From assembly GCA_014323675.1 (NCBI GenBank), contig JACONN010000005.1, forward strand, positions 744,001-808,000: a stretch of 64,000 bases of DNA. The letters run 5' to 3'. Within the stretch, counting starts at the first letter, position 1; each line of letters begins with the position of its first letter. This DNA comes from Hormoscilla sp. GM7CHS1pb. GTDB lineage: Bacteria; Cyanobacteriota; Cyanobacteriia; Cyanobacteriales; Desertifilaceae. The translations under genes were made by a program, and so were the position numbers. The notes beneath the pieces are model-generated. The model did not search any database, was not told the origin of the DNA, and saw only the letters and a program-made list of their open reading frames with translations. Below, piece by piece: positions 8,758 to 16,874 of the stretch.

Positions 8758-11700
8758 TTAACTACCACCAATGCGAGCCACATCCCGAGCATTTTGTTCA
8801 AAAGCAGCACTGAGTGCATCGTCTCCACTTAAACCAGACTCCAGTGCGTTCTTCAATGCTTGGATCACCCGCTTGTAGTCTCGCGGCATCACCTTCACAA
8901 ACTTCGGCACTATCTCGGTCCAGTTGGCGAGAATTGAAAGGGCTTTCTGACTCTTAGTATACTTCGCATGCTTGCCGATCGCCTGACGTACAGCTTCAAT
9001 ATCTTCTGCATCCAGGGTTTCGATATCAACCATCTGGGCATTGCAACGGTTAGCAAAGTCGCCCTGTTCGTCCAGAACGTAGGCCACTCCACCACTCATT
9101 CCAGCAGCAAAGTTGCGCCCCGTCGGACCGATGACCACCACTTGACCCCCAGTCATATATTCGCAGCCATGATCCCCGATCGCCTCAACAACGGCATGTA
9201 CTCCTGAGTTCCGGACGCAGAAACGTTCTCCTGCCATGCCATGAATGTAAGCTTCACCAGAAGTAGCACCATAGAAAGCCACGTTCCCAATGATAATGTT
9301 TTCCTCGGGCACAAAGCTAGAGTTAGCAGGAGGGTAAACCATAATCTTGCCACCACTCAAACCTTTGCCGAAGTAGTCATTGGCATCACCTTCCAGTTCC
9401 AGAGTGACGCCCTTGGGCACAAAGGCACCGAAACTTTGACCCGCACTACCTTGGAAATGCAAATACACGGTATCTTCAGGCAGTCCATCTGGGTGGCGCT
9501 TGGTGAGTTCATTACCGAGAATTGTCCCCACAACCCGATTAATATTTTTAATCGGTAGAGTGGCTCTTACCTTCCCCATTCCGCCCTTTTCAATGGCAGG
9601 TTTGCAAAGATCCAGCAGCACGGTCATGTCCAAAGATTTCTCTAAACCGTGGTCCTGGGGTATCTGGCAGTAGCGACCTACTTCCGGTCCCACTTCCGGC
9701 TGATAGAGGATCTTGGACAGGTCAATACCCTTAGCTTTCCAGTGGTCAACAGCCTCCTTCGCTTCCAGAACGTCAGTTCGTCCCACCATTTCATTCAGAC
9801 TGCGGAAACCCAGTTGGGCCATGATTTCCCGCAGTTCCTGGGCGATGAACTGCATAAAGTTGACCGTATATTGGGGGTCGCCGATAAAACTCTTACGCAG
9901 TTCCGGGTTCTGGGTAGCTATCCCTGCAGGACAGGTGTTCTTTTGGCAGACCCGCATCATAATGCAGCCTAGCGTTACTAGAGGGGCCGTGGAAAAACCG
10001 AATTCCTCTGCCCCCAGCAAGGCCGCGATCGCCACATCCCGGCCCGTCTTCAGTTGGCCGTCAGTCTCCACCACGATGCGACTGCGGAGGTTATTCAGCA
10101 CTAGGGTTTGGTGAGTTTCCGCCACGCCCAGTTCCCAAGGCAAACCTGCATGTTTAATGGAAGTCTGGGGCGACGCACCCGTACCCCCATCGAAGCCAGA
10201 AATTAGCACCACGTCCGCATGAGCTTTTGCCACCCCAGCGGCCACGGTCCCCACTCCCACTTCCGACACGAGTTTGACGTTAATACGGGCCTCGCGGTTG
10301 GCATTTTTCAGGTCGTGGATCAACTCGGCCAAGTCTTCGATGGAATAGATATCGTGGTGAGGCGGGGGGGATATTAAACCGACACCAGGGGTAGAGTGAC
10401 GCACCTTGGCGATCCAGGGATAGACCTTGCGACCGGGCAGTTGACCCCCTTCACCGGGCTTCGCACCCTGGGCCATCTTAATTTGCAATTCCTTCGCCTT
10501 GGACAGGTACAGACTCGTTACCCCGAAGCGACCGGAAGCTACCTGCTTGATGGCACTATTCTTCGAGTCTCCCCGATCGTTCGTCCAGCGGTAGCGTTCT
10601 GGATCTTCCCCACCTTCTCCAGTATTGGACTTGCCGCCGATCCGGTTCATGGCGATCGCCAGGGTTTCGTGAGCCTCCTTAGAAATAGATCCATAGCTCA
10701 TGGCCCCGGTTTTGAACCGCTTCATGATGGCCTCGATGGGCTCCACTTCTTCTAAAGGTACTGGTTGGCGATCGGATTTAAATTCCAACAGTCCCCGCAG
10801 AGTAAAGTGCTTTTGACTCTGTTCGTTAATCAACTGGGCGTATTGCTTGTACAGATCGTAACTATCTTCCCGCACTGCCTGTTGCAAAGCATGGATGGTC
10901 TCGGGACTGAACAGATGTCGTTCCCCATCCTTGCGCCACTGATATTCTCCCCCCACATCCAGGGTATGGCCGTTAGCAGGCCGATCGGGGAAAGCATGTG
11001 CGTGGCGTAAAATCGTTTCTTGAGCGATTACATCTAGACCTACCCCTTCGATCCGGGAAGCAGTCCAAGTGAAGTATTTATCTATGACCGATCGGTTCAG
11101 CCCGATCGCCTCAAAAATCTGGGCCCCTCGATAGCTTTGAATAGTAGAGATGCCAATCTTAGAAGCAATCTTGACCACGCCCTTGGTGACAGCTTTGATA
11201 TAATGCTTGCAAGCGGTTTTATAATCGATATCCGTCAGCAAGCGATCTTGAATCATCTCGTCGATCGTCTCAAAAGCCAGATAGGGATTTATTGCCCCAC
11301 AGCCGAAACCAATCAATACAGCAAAATGATGTACTTCCCGGGGTTCTCCTGATTCTAACACCAGACCCACTCCCGTGCGCGTACCTTCTCGGATCAGGTG
11401 GTGATGCAGGCCCGCAACTGCTAGCAGGGCCGGGATAGGAGCGCATTCAGGACTTACCCCCCGATCGCTCAGTACGATCAGATTTACTCCCTCCGCGATC
11501 GCCCGATCTGCCTGAGAGCAAATCTCGGACATCACCGTTTCCATACCCTTAACCGCCTGGTTCGGATCGAACAGAATGGGTATAGTGCTGGACTTAAACT
11601 CACCTCGTTCTACATGCTTGAGTTTAGCCAGTTCGGCATTAGTAATAATCGGAGTTTTGAGTGAGATCAGATGGCAACTTTCCGGTTGCGGTTCTAGTAA

Positions 11701-13350
11701 ATTGCGTTCCGAACCAATGGTCGTCTCCGCCGAAGTGATAATCTCCTCCCGGATCGAATCGATGGGCGGGTTCGTCACCTGAGCGAACAATTGCTTGAAG
11801 TAATCGTACAGCAGTTTCGGGCGATCGGACAGCACGGCCAGGGGGGTATCCGTACCCATGGAACCCACAGCTTCCACCCCATTCTGGGCCATGGGGGTCA
11901 ACAGCATCCGCAGTTCCTCGAAGGTATAACCGAAGGCCATCTGGCGCTGGATGCGGGTTGCAGTCTCAAACTCTTCTAATGCTGGTCCATCTTTGAGATT
12001 ATCCAGAGAGACCAGATATTTTTCCAACCACTCGCCGTAGGGATGGGCCGTGGCGATCTGCTGTTTCAGTTCTTCGTCCGCAACAATGCGACCCTCTTCC
12101 ATATTTACCAGGAACATCCGCCCCGGTTGCAAGCGACCTTTCAGGGCCACTCGTTCTGGTTCTATGGGCAACACCCCCGCTTCCGATGCCATAATTACTA
12201 GGTCGTCCTTGGTCACGTAATAGCGGGAGGGACGCAAACCATTGCGATCGAGTACCGCCCCGATGGTCGTGCCATCCGTAAAGGCCACGGACGCCGGACC
12301 ATCCCAGGGTTCCATCAGACAGGAGTGATATTTGTAGAATGCCTTCTTCGCCTCGCTCATGGACTCGTGGCCCGTCCAAGGTTCCGGAATCATCATCATC
12401 ATCGCATGGGGAAGCGATCGCCCGGCCAGGACGAGCAGTTCCAGAGTATTATCGAAAATACCCGAGTCGCTGCCATGGATGTTAATCAGATTGGGGACTT
12501 TCTTGAGGTCATCCCCGAACAATTCTGAAGAGAACATGGACTGCCGGGCGTGCATCCAATTCATATTGCCCCGCAGGGTATTAATTTCCCCATTATGGGC
12601 GATGTAGCGATAGGGATGAGAGCGTTCCCAACTAGGAAATGTATTGGTGCTGAACCGGGAATGGACCAGGGCCAAAGCGCTTTCCATATCCTCATCGTGC
12701 AGTTCTGGATAATACTGCCCCACCTGCACGGGCATCAGCATGCCTTTATATATCAGCGTGCGGCAAGAGAGACTGACCCCATACCAATAGGGGTCTACCT
12801 GCTTGCGGATCGCAGCGTGAGTGTACTTGCGGATGACATATAGTTTCCGCTCAAAAGCTAAGTCGTCAGGGAGGTCCGGGGCCCGCTTGACGAACACCTG
12901 GCGCACAAAGGGTTCGCTTGCTTGGGCCGTCTTGCCGATCTCGGAATTGTCGGTCGGCACGTCGCGCCACCCGAGCACCTCTTGCCCCTCTTCTGCTACA
13001 ATCTGCTCAAAAATCTGTTGGCTTTTGGCGCGCGTGGCCGGGTCTGGCGAGCAGTAGATCGCCCCCACCCCATATTGACCCGGTTCTGGCAGAGCGATAT
13101 TTTCCGCAGCAGTCACCTTCAGAAGGAACTTGTGCGGCACTTGCATCAAAATCCCCGCTCCATCACCGGTGTTCTTTTCGCAACCGCAGGCACCCCGATG
13201 GTCTAGGTTTAAGAGGATCGTCAGGGCCTGCTCCACGATATCATGGGACTTCTTTCCTTTCATATGGACTATGAAGCCGACACCGCAGGCGTCATGTTCA
13301 AATTGTGGATCGTAGAGTCCCTGTTTTGCTGGCAGTTCCTTTTTGTTCAT
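8758..13350 (-). CDS. gltB: Glutamate synthase large subunit, NAD(P)H-type
   Basis: 1530 residues, the full family length. It transfers the glutamine amide to 2-oxoglutarate to give glutamate (GS-GOGAT cycle). Domains in order: class-II glutamine amidotransferase starting at the nucleophile in HDACGVGF (the ~20 residues before it would be a cleaved propeptide); central domain; FMN-binding synthase domain (GGTGASPQTSIKHAGLPWEL); 3Fe-4S cluster cysteines in MRVCQKNTCPAGIATQ; C-terminal beta-helix (GMSGGVAYVLDEQGDF). The HRGACGCEKNTGDGAGILMQ signature resembles NADH-dependent rather than ferredoxin-dependent enzymes; the small subunit gltD is not in this window. Unlike metH and ilvB it is uninterrupted. 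Confidence 0.93.
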   Translation of the reverse strand: MNKKELPAKQGLYDPQFEHDACGVGFIVHMKGKKSHDIVEQALTILLNLDHRGACGCEKNTGDGAGILMQVPHKFLLKVTAAENIALPEPGQYGVGAIYCSPDPATRAKSQQIFEQIVAEEGQEVLGWRDVPTDNSEIGKTAQASEPFVRQVFVKRAPDLPDDLAFERKLYVIRKYTHAAIRKQVDPYWYGVSLSCRTLIYKGMLMPVQVGQYYPELHDEDMESALALVHSRFSTNTFPSWERSHPYRYIAHNGEINTLRGNMNWMHARQSMFSSELFGDDLKKVPNLINIHGSDSGIFDNTLELLVLAGRSLPHAMMMMIPEPWTGHESMSEAKKAFYKYHSCLMEPWDGPASVAFTDGTTIGAVLDRNGLRPSRYYVTKDDLVIMASEAGVLPIEPERVALKGRLQPGRMFLVNMEEGRIVADEELKQQIATAHPYGEWLEKYLVSLDNLKDGPALEEFETATRIQRQMAFGYTFEELRMLLTPMAQNGVEAVGSMGTDTPLAVLSDRPKLLYDYFKQLFAQVTNPPIDSIREEIITSAETTIGSERNLLEPQPESCHLISLKTPIITNAELAKLKHVERGEFKSSTIPILFDPNQAVKGMETVMSEICSQADRAIAEGVNLIVLSDRGVSPECAPIPALLAVAGLHHHLIREGTRTGVGLVLESGEPREVHHFAVLIGFGCGAINPYLAFETIDEMIQDRLLTDIDYKTACKHYIKAVTKGVVKIASKIGISTIQSYRGAQIFEAIGLNRSVIDKYFTWTASRIEGVGLDVIAQETILRHAHAFPDRPANGHTLDVGGEYQWRKDGERHLFSPETIHALQQAVREDSYDLYKQYAQLINEQSQKHFTLRGLLEFKSDRQPVPLEEVEPIEAIMKRFKTGAMSYGSISKEAHETLAIAMNRIGGKSNTGEGGEDPERYRWTNDRGDSKNSAIKQVASGRFGVTSLYLSKAKELQIKMAQGAKPGEGGQLPGRKVYPWIAKVRHSTPGVGLISPPPHHDIYSIEDLAELIHDLKNANREARINVKLVSEVGVGTVAAGVAKAHADVVLISGFDGGTGASPQTSIKHAGLPWELGVAETHQTLVLNNLRSRIVVETDGQLKTGRDVAIAALLGAEEFGFSTAPLVTLGCIMMRVCQKNTCPAGIATQNPELRKSFIGDPQYTVNFMQFIAQELREIMAQLGFRSLNEMVGRTDVLEAKEAVDHWKAKGIDLSKILYQPEVGPEVGRYCQIPQDHGLEKSLDMTVLLDLCKPAIEKGGMGKVRATLPIKNINRVVGTILGNELTKRHPDGLPEDTVYLHFQGSAGQSFGAFVPKGVTLELEGDANDYFGKGLSGGKIMVYPPANSSFVPEENIIIGNVAFYGATSGEAYIHGMAGERFCVRNSGVHAVVEAIGDHGCEYMTGGQVVVIGPTGRNFAAGMSGGVAYVLDEQGDFANRCNAQMVDIETLDAEDIEAVRQAIGKHAKYTKSQKALSILANWTEIVPKFVKVMPRDYKRVIQALKNALESGLSGDDALSAAFEQNARDVARIGGS

Positions 13351-13387
13351 GGTAGGTTATTTGTATGGTATGGGTTGAGGTGCCCGT

Positions 13388-13540
13388 TTCCAGAGATGCC
13401 CACCTTGTCGTTCGTTTCCAAGAGCACTCATCCTGTCGTTCGCCTACGAGCGCTCCGACATGGGTGAGTGTCTCTGGAAACGAAAGCTCCCGCGCACGAC
13501 ATGGGTGGGCAATCTCGGAAACGGGCTGAACTGGCTTCAA
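13388..13540. repeat. Nested palindromes, GTTTCC-type family
   Basis: An outer arm pair (GTTTCCAGAGATGCCCACC near 13389 and GGGTGGGCAATCTCGGAAAC near 13502) encloses a second palindrome of the same family (TTTCCAAGAGCACTCATCC ... GGGTGAGTGTCTCTGGAAA). Related copies lie at 13881-13940 and 45867-45934. The block sits directly upstream of gltB. Confidence 0.75.
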
Positions 13541-13880
13541 TCATCGGGCCGAGAGGCCGATCGCTTTAATCACGCATAATTTTCCCCCATTTGCATGGAT
13601 TTGGGCGATTGTTTTGGCAATATAGTAATGTATTTTTGCTGCGATCTTCCCAAACGAGCCTTAATAAGGGGGGCTTCCGGGTCTTTTCCTTCGCCAGTGG
13701 GCCAATTCTGTAACTCTGGTGAATTTTTCCGAACGGACGCCTACAGGGCTGAGTTCCGCTTTCGTTCTTTGGCATGGCTTGGGAACTTTTGGAAGGTAGA
13801 ATAACTGAGTTCTTTTGCAAGGAAGGTAGAATAACTGAGTTTTTTGGTTTTTGCTGGTGGTGGGTGAGGCTTTGATCGTG

Positions 13881-13940
13881 TCCAGAGACGCCCACCCATG
13901 TCGTTCGCCTGCCCGGCAACGACATGGGTGGGCGCTCTGG
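13881..13940. repeat. Long hairpin, GTTTCC-type palindrome family
   Basis: The left arm TCCAGAGACGCCCACCCATG (continuing TCGTT) pairs with AACGACATGGGTGGGCGCTC (continuing TGGA) with one bulged base and a short loop. A partial copy of the right end (CTCTGGAAACGAAAGCTC) follows at once. No coding function. Confidence 0.85.
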
Positions 13941-14065
13941 AAACGAAAGCTCTGGAAACGAAAGCTCACGGTCCACGAAAAATCGGACACGAGCTGCCTA
14001 GGGTTAAGTTGGTTGGTAGAGGTGTTCTATTAATGCGGTAGTTGCAGGAAAAGTTTGCGTAGTGC

Positions 14066-14095
14066 TTGACAAGGGATAGGATATAGGTCTAGGAT
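14066..14095 (+). promoter_or_regulatory. Putative sigma70-type promoter of a small RNA
   Basis: TTGACA at 14066-14071 and TAGGAT at 14090-14095 with an 18-bp spacer. No gene follows in sense, but a terminator does at 14177. Confidence 0.55.
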
Positions 14096-14101
14096 CTCTG
14101 T

Positions 14102-14212
14102 TAGCGTCCCTGTTTGTTGGGGACGGGAATTAATGGAAACGTTATTTTTTTAGGGTTGTGTTAGTCAGTTTGAGTTCTCAGCGGTCTGTTTGGTCGGGCC
14201 GCTGAGCTTTTT
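14102..14212 (+). ncRNA. Candidate small RNA between a promoter and an intrinsic terminator
   Basis: A transcript starting about seven bases after TAGGAT would be some 110 nt. It would contain a 5' hairpin GTCCC/GGGAC (14113-14132), an unpaired middle with TTAATGGAAACGTTA and a T7 run, and a 3' hairpin with a T tail. There is no open reading frame of note. The unpaired GGAAAC recalls the loop of Yfr2-type cyanobacterial RNAs, but the rest was not matched. Confidence 0.45.
14177..14212 (+). terminator. Rho-independent terminator
   Basis: CTCAGCGG (14177-14184) pairs with CCGCTGAG (14199-14206) and is followed by CTTTTT. It is the best intrinsic terminator seen in the window. Confidence 0.7.
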
Positions 14213-14563
14213 GTTGCTGGTGTTTGCTGGAGGGGGGTGGGTTTTTTGCTGGGGTGGTAAGGGGCGATCGCGTGTAAGGCAGGGTTGTGGTTCTGTTTTA
14301 AGGATGTTAGGGTGCGAATGCGCTGCGCGCACGCTACGCCATCGCAAGGGGGATTTTTCGTTCTGGCTATGGTTGTGCTGGTGGTTTTCAGCGGCAAGTC
14401 TCTAGTGGCAAGTTCTGGGGTGGAAATGCTGCGTGGGTGGCTTTTGCTTAGGTTGAGTCAGGAGAGGTAGAGGTGGGGCCTGTTGGTTCTCAATTTTCTT
14501 TCCAACCTACGGCGTCTTCCGCATGCTCTTGTCCTGAAGGACGCGGCATGCTCCAGACACCGC
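14213..14563. other. Gene-free gap
   Basis: GT-rich on the + strand, with one palindromic GCGAATGCGCTGCGCGCAC run near 14312 and inverted GCATGC pieces near 14520-14550. No supported gene. Confidence 0.4.
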
Positions 14564-15199
14564 TCAGTCCTCGGTAGGACTCTCCTCCAGAGAAGGTCGA
14601 GTTGTCTGAATAATCTGGGTTAAAATCCCCAGCAGGGACTCGATGTTGCCGATAAAATGTTCTCCGGCTGCAATAGCCGCTGTATTCTCAACTAATTTCA
14701 TAAACTTCCAGTTACTGCCAGTGGTCACCCCGCCGTAAATACAAGGGATGGGGTTGTTTTTCTTTTGATTGAATAGTTGTGCAGCCACCATTTCTGCTAG
14801 ACATTGGGGAATGCCAGATGGGATATTCTCATTTTTGGCTTCCACTAATACCGCCACGGGAGCAGCGACATGTAACTGTTTGGGAGACTGGCTGATAATA
14901 TAATCACATCTGCCATTGAGTCCTCTTTCTTTGTCCACATTAAACTCGCGACCTGAAAACAAACCAATCTGTCGGTTGAAGTTTTTCCGGAGTTCAATTA
15001 AGATAGGAGTCACAATCATCTCCGCTCGCGCTTTTTCTGTGTTAATGTCTAAAGCTAAGGGAATATTCTCTGCTAAGGTTTCTTGTAACCAAGCGCTAGG
15101 AGGGACCGGTTCTATCTCGGGAAATAGGACCGATCGTTCCCGAACAATTAAATTAAATTCCGTTTCGAGCTGGTCAAGGGTAAAATCGCTGTATGACAT
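14564..15199 (-). CDS. PD-(D/E)XK-like hypothetical protein
   Basis: 211 residues. The central GRCDYIISQSP followed by VAVLVEAKNENI fits the D-x(n)-E-x-K core of restriction-endonuclease-like folds, as in many small cyanobacterial proteins annotated only as hypothetical. C-terminal segments NPIPCIYGGVTTGSNWKFMK and IGNIESLLGILTQII also recur in that group. No methylase or specificity partner is adjacent, so a role in DNA restriction cannot be claimed. Divergent from the next gene, with about 120 bp between starts. Confidence 0.65.
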   Translation of the reverse strand: MSYSDFTLDQLETEFNLIVRERSVLFPEIEPVPPSAWLQETLAENIPLALDINTEKARAEMIVTPILIELRKNFNRQIGLFSGREFNVDKERGLNGRCDYIISQSPKQLHVAAPVAVLVEAKNENIPSGIPQCLAEMVAAQLFNQKKNNPIPCIYGGVTTGSNWKFMKLVENTAAIAAGEHFIGNIESLLGILTQIIQTTRPSLEESPTED

Positions 15200-15323
15200 A
15201 ATTTTGTAGGGTAGGCACCGCCCAGCTGATATCTGTTGCTAAGATTGAGATGGGATAGTATAATAATAGCATATGGGCGAGCTGTGGCGCGACCCCAACA
15301 GGACGTTATATTACCAAGGAACA

Positions 15324-15983
15324 ATGAATCAAAATTTTGATGTCGAATTCGCAAAATCCTATTTAGGCAGGTTCCTCGAAGGTTACGGGGAAGTGATGGT
15401 GTGCCAGAGAATCTTCTTAGAAGAAGGAAAAAAGAATGTGTGGTTTATCCCCAAGTCCGAAAAGATAGCAGCACTCCGTCGCGACCTAGGCATATTAGGA
15501 CGCATGGCAGCAAATAGCTGCGTGTTCGATCCATTACCAGAAGTAGAACTAGATAAAAGTCTGTATGAAACCGAAGAAGAAATCCAGGAGGAAATTAAGT
15601 TTGAAAAAGACAATCAAATCCGGGATAGCATGTCCAAATTGTTGATAATTTTCGGACAAATTAATCGGTTAGAGAAGCGGCATAAGATAAATTTTCCAGA
15701 GTCATACTTGCCAAAGTTATGGATACTGACCCCGACAGCTATGACAAGTACTTTGTCGGGATTTGGTGCTAATACTCATAAAAAATGGCTGCCGGGAATA
15801 TATTTTATGCCACCTGCTTTCCACACTACCATAGTCGCGATCGATGAGCTACCCCAAACGCCAGAAACCCTTTGGTTGAGACTGCTGGGCCCAGAAGAAA
15901 TGCAAAAACAGGCCATCAAAGAAGTGGAGAATCTTTCGACGGATAACCCCTTGCGGTCAACTGCCTTGGAGTTGCTTTCTTAG
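15324..15983 (+). CDS. Cyanobacterial protein of the family often mis-named 'flagellar assembly protein H', C-terminally short
   Basis: MNQNFDVEFAKSYLGRFLEG opens the protein; the hallmark stretches are LGILGRMAANSCVFDPLPEV, ESYLPKLWILTPTAMTSTLS, TIVAIDELPQTPETLWLRLL and NPLRSTALELL. Homologues I know continue for 100 or more residues (often into DUF4351); this one stops right after ALELLS, so it is probably truncated. ATG 15324 follows AAGGAACA; the longer frame from 15273 is less likely. Function unknown; the name does not imply flagella. Confidence 0.6.
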   Translation: MNQNFDVEFAKSYLGRFLEGYGEVMVCQRIFLEEGKKNVWFIPKSEKIAALRRDLGILGRMAANSCVFDPLPEVELDKSLYETEEEIQEEIKFEKDNQIRDSMSKLLIIFGQINRLEKRHKINFPESYLPKLWILTPTAMTSTLSGFGANTHKKWLPGIYFMPPAFHTTIVAIDELPQTPETLWLRLLGPEEMQKQAIKEVENLSTDNPLRSTALELLS

Positions 15984-16019
15984 GCGATCGCCCGTTGGGT
16001 TGGGTAGCATCTACCCGAG

Positions 16020-16240
16020 ATATTGCATCATTCTCAATTAGTCTCTAGACCAGCCAAAAGATTATCGATTTGTCTCATGGCCCGCCTTCAAACCCCCGCA
16101 GGCGGGACCAGACGAGGCAAAAGTCGGTTGAAAACCGGTTTTAACCCAGCGGGCCATGAACCCAACCGATATCTGCTGTTGGCCTCGATCGGGTTTGGTT
16201 TCCTAAGGTCAACCAAACCTACGAACCGGTTTTGTTAAAT
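16020..16240. repeat. Composite dispersed repeat
   Basis: Contains TTGCATCATTCTCAATTAG and CTCATGGCCCGCC, with AGTCGGTTGAAAACCGGTT. These pieces match the left part of the terminal-inverted-repeat element at 51807-52029. The bases to 16250 hold no recognisable gene. Confidence 0.6.
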
Positions 16241-16358
16241 TTAGGTTAATTTGGCTCTGGGGTTGCCGTTGGGCATTAGCTATGCTATAACCGAGTATAT
16301 TGGATCGTCGCGTAAGGTGGGCAGTGCCCACCCTACAGAGTTTTCAGGAGATGGAATT

Positions 16359-16808
16359 ATGGACCCTTTAATAGCAGCGACTGTGGCATATGGTACGCTA
16401 GTTGGTACGAAATTTTTGGAAAAAACAGGCGAAAAAGTCGGTGAAGCGGTTTTGGATAAATGTGCAAAATTTTTGGATTCTCTCAAGCTGGAGTCTCCAG
16501 ATACGGTGATGGCGATCGAACAAGCGCCGGAACAACCGTTAGATTACGGGGAAGCAGTTTTGGAGTTATACTCGGCAGCTAAAGGGAATTCCGAAGTTGC
16601 CCAAACGATGGAGGAGTTGGCGGCGGCAGGAAAGGCTAATCCTCATCCCAAGTTTGTGGAGGTTATCGAAAAAATTGAAGCAGCGTTGCAGTCTCAACAG
16701 TCGAAAGTAGAAAAAACTGTTAAAATAGAAGCAAACGAATTTCATGCAGAGAAAGCCGGGGTGGCGGCTGGAAATATTGAAAATTTTAATCAGAATAATA
16801 CATTTTGA
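16359..16808 (+). CDS. Small helical protein encoded upstream of the NACHT protein
   Basis: 150 residues starting MDPLIAATVAYGTLVGTKFL, with AGGAGATGGAATT upstream of ATG 16359. An N-terminal hydrophobic/glycine-rich helix (residues ~4-30) is followed by a helical charged region and a polar tail with AAGNIENFNQNNTF. Its stop TGA (16806-16808) directly abuts the reading frame of the NACHT gene, so the two are translationally linked. Small proteins with this layout commonly precede STAND/NACHT genes in cyanobacteria and may be their adaptors or effector parts. That role is inference; I recognise no catalytic motif. Confidence 0.7.
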   Translation: MDPLIAATVAYGTLVGTKFLEKTGEKVGEAVLDKCAKFLDSLKLESPDTVMAIEQAPEQPLDYGEAVLELYSAAKGNSEVAQTMEELAAAGKANPHPKFVEVIEKIEAALQSQQSKVEKTVKIEANEFHAEKAGVAAGNIENFNQNNTF

Positions 16809-16874
16809 CTGAAGTCGCCTCAGGATGAGGAAAAAACACTAACTTTCGATGATTGGCAAAAAATCTGCCGGGAA

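Noticed and set aside
13566..13990. Overlapping - strand open frames upstream of gltB
   Set aside because: They read through the hairpin repeats, have repeat-derived RFQSFRFQS-type peptides and no family resemblance.
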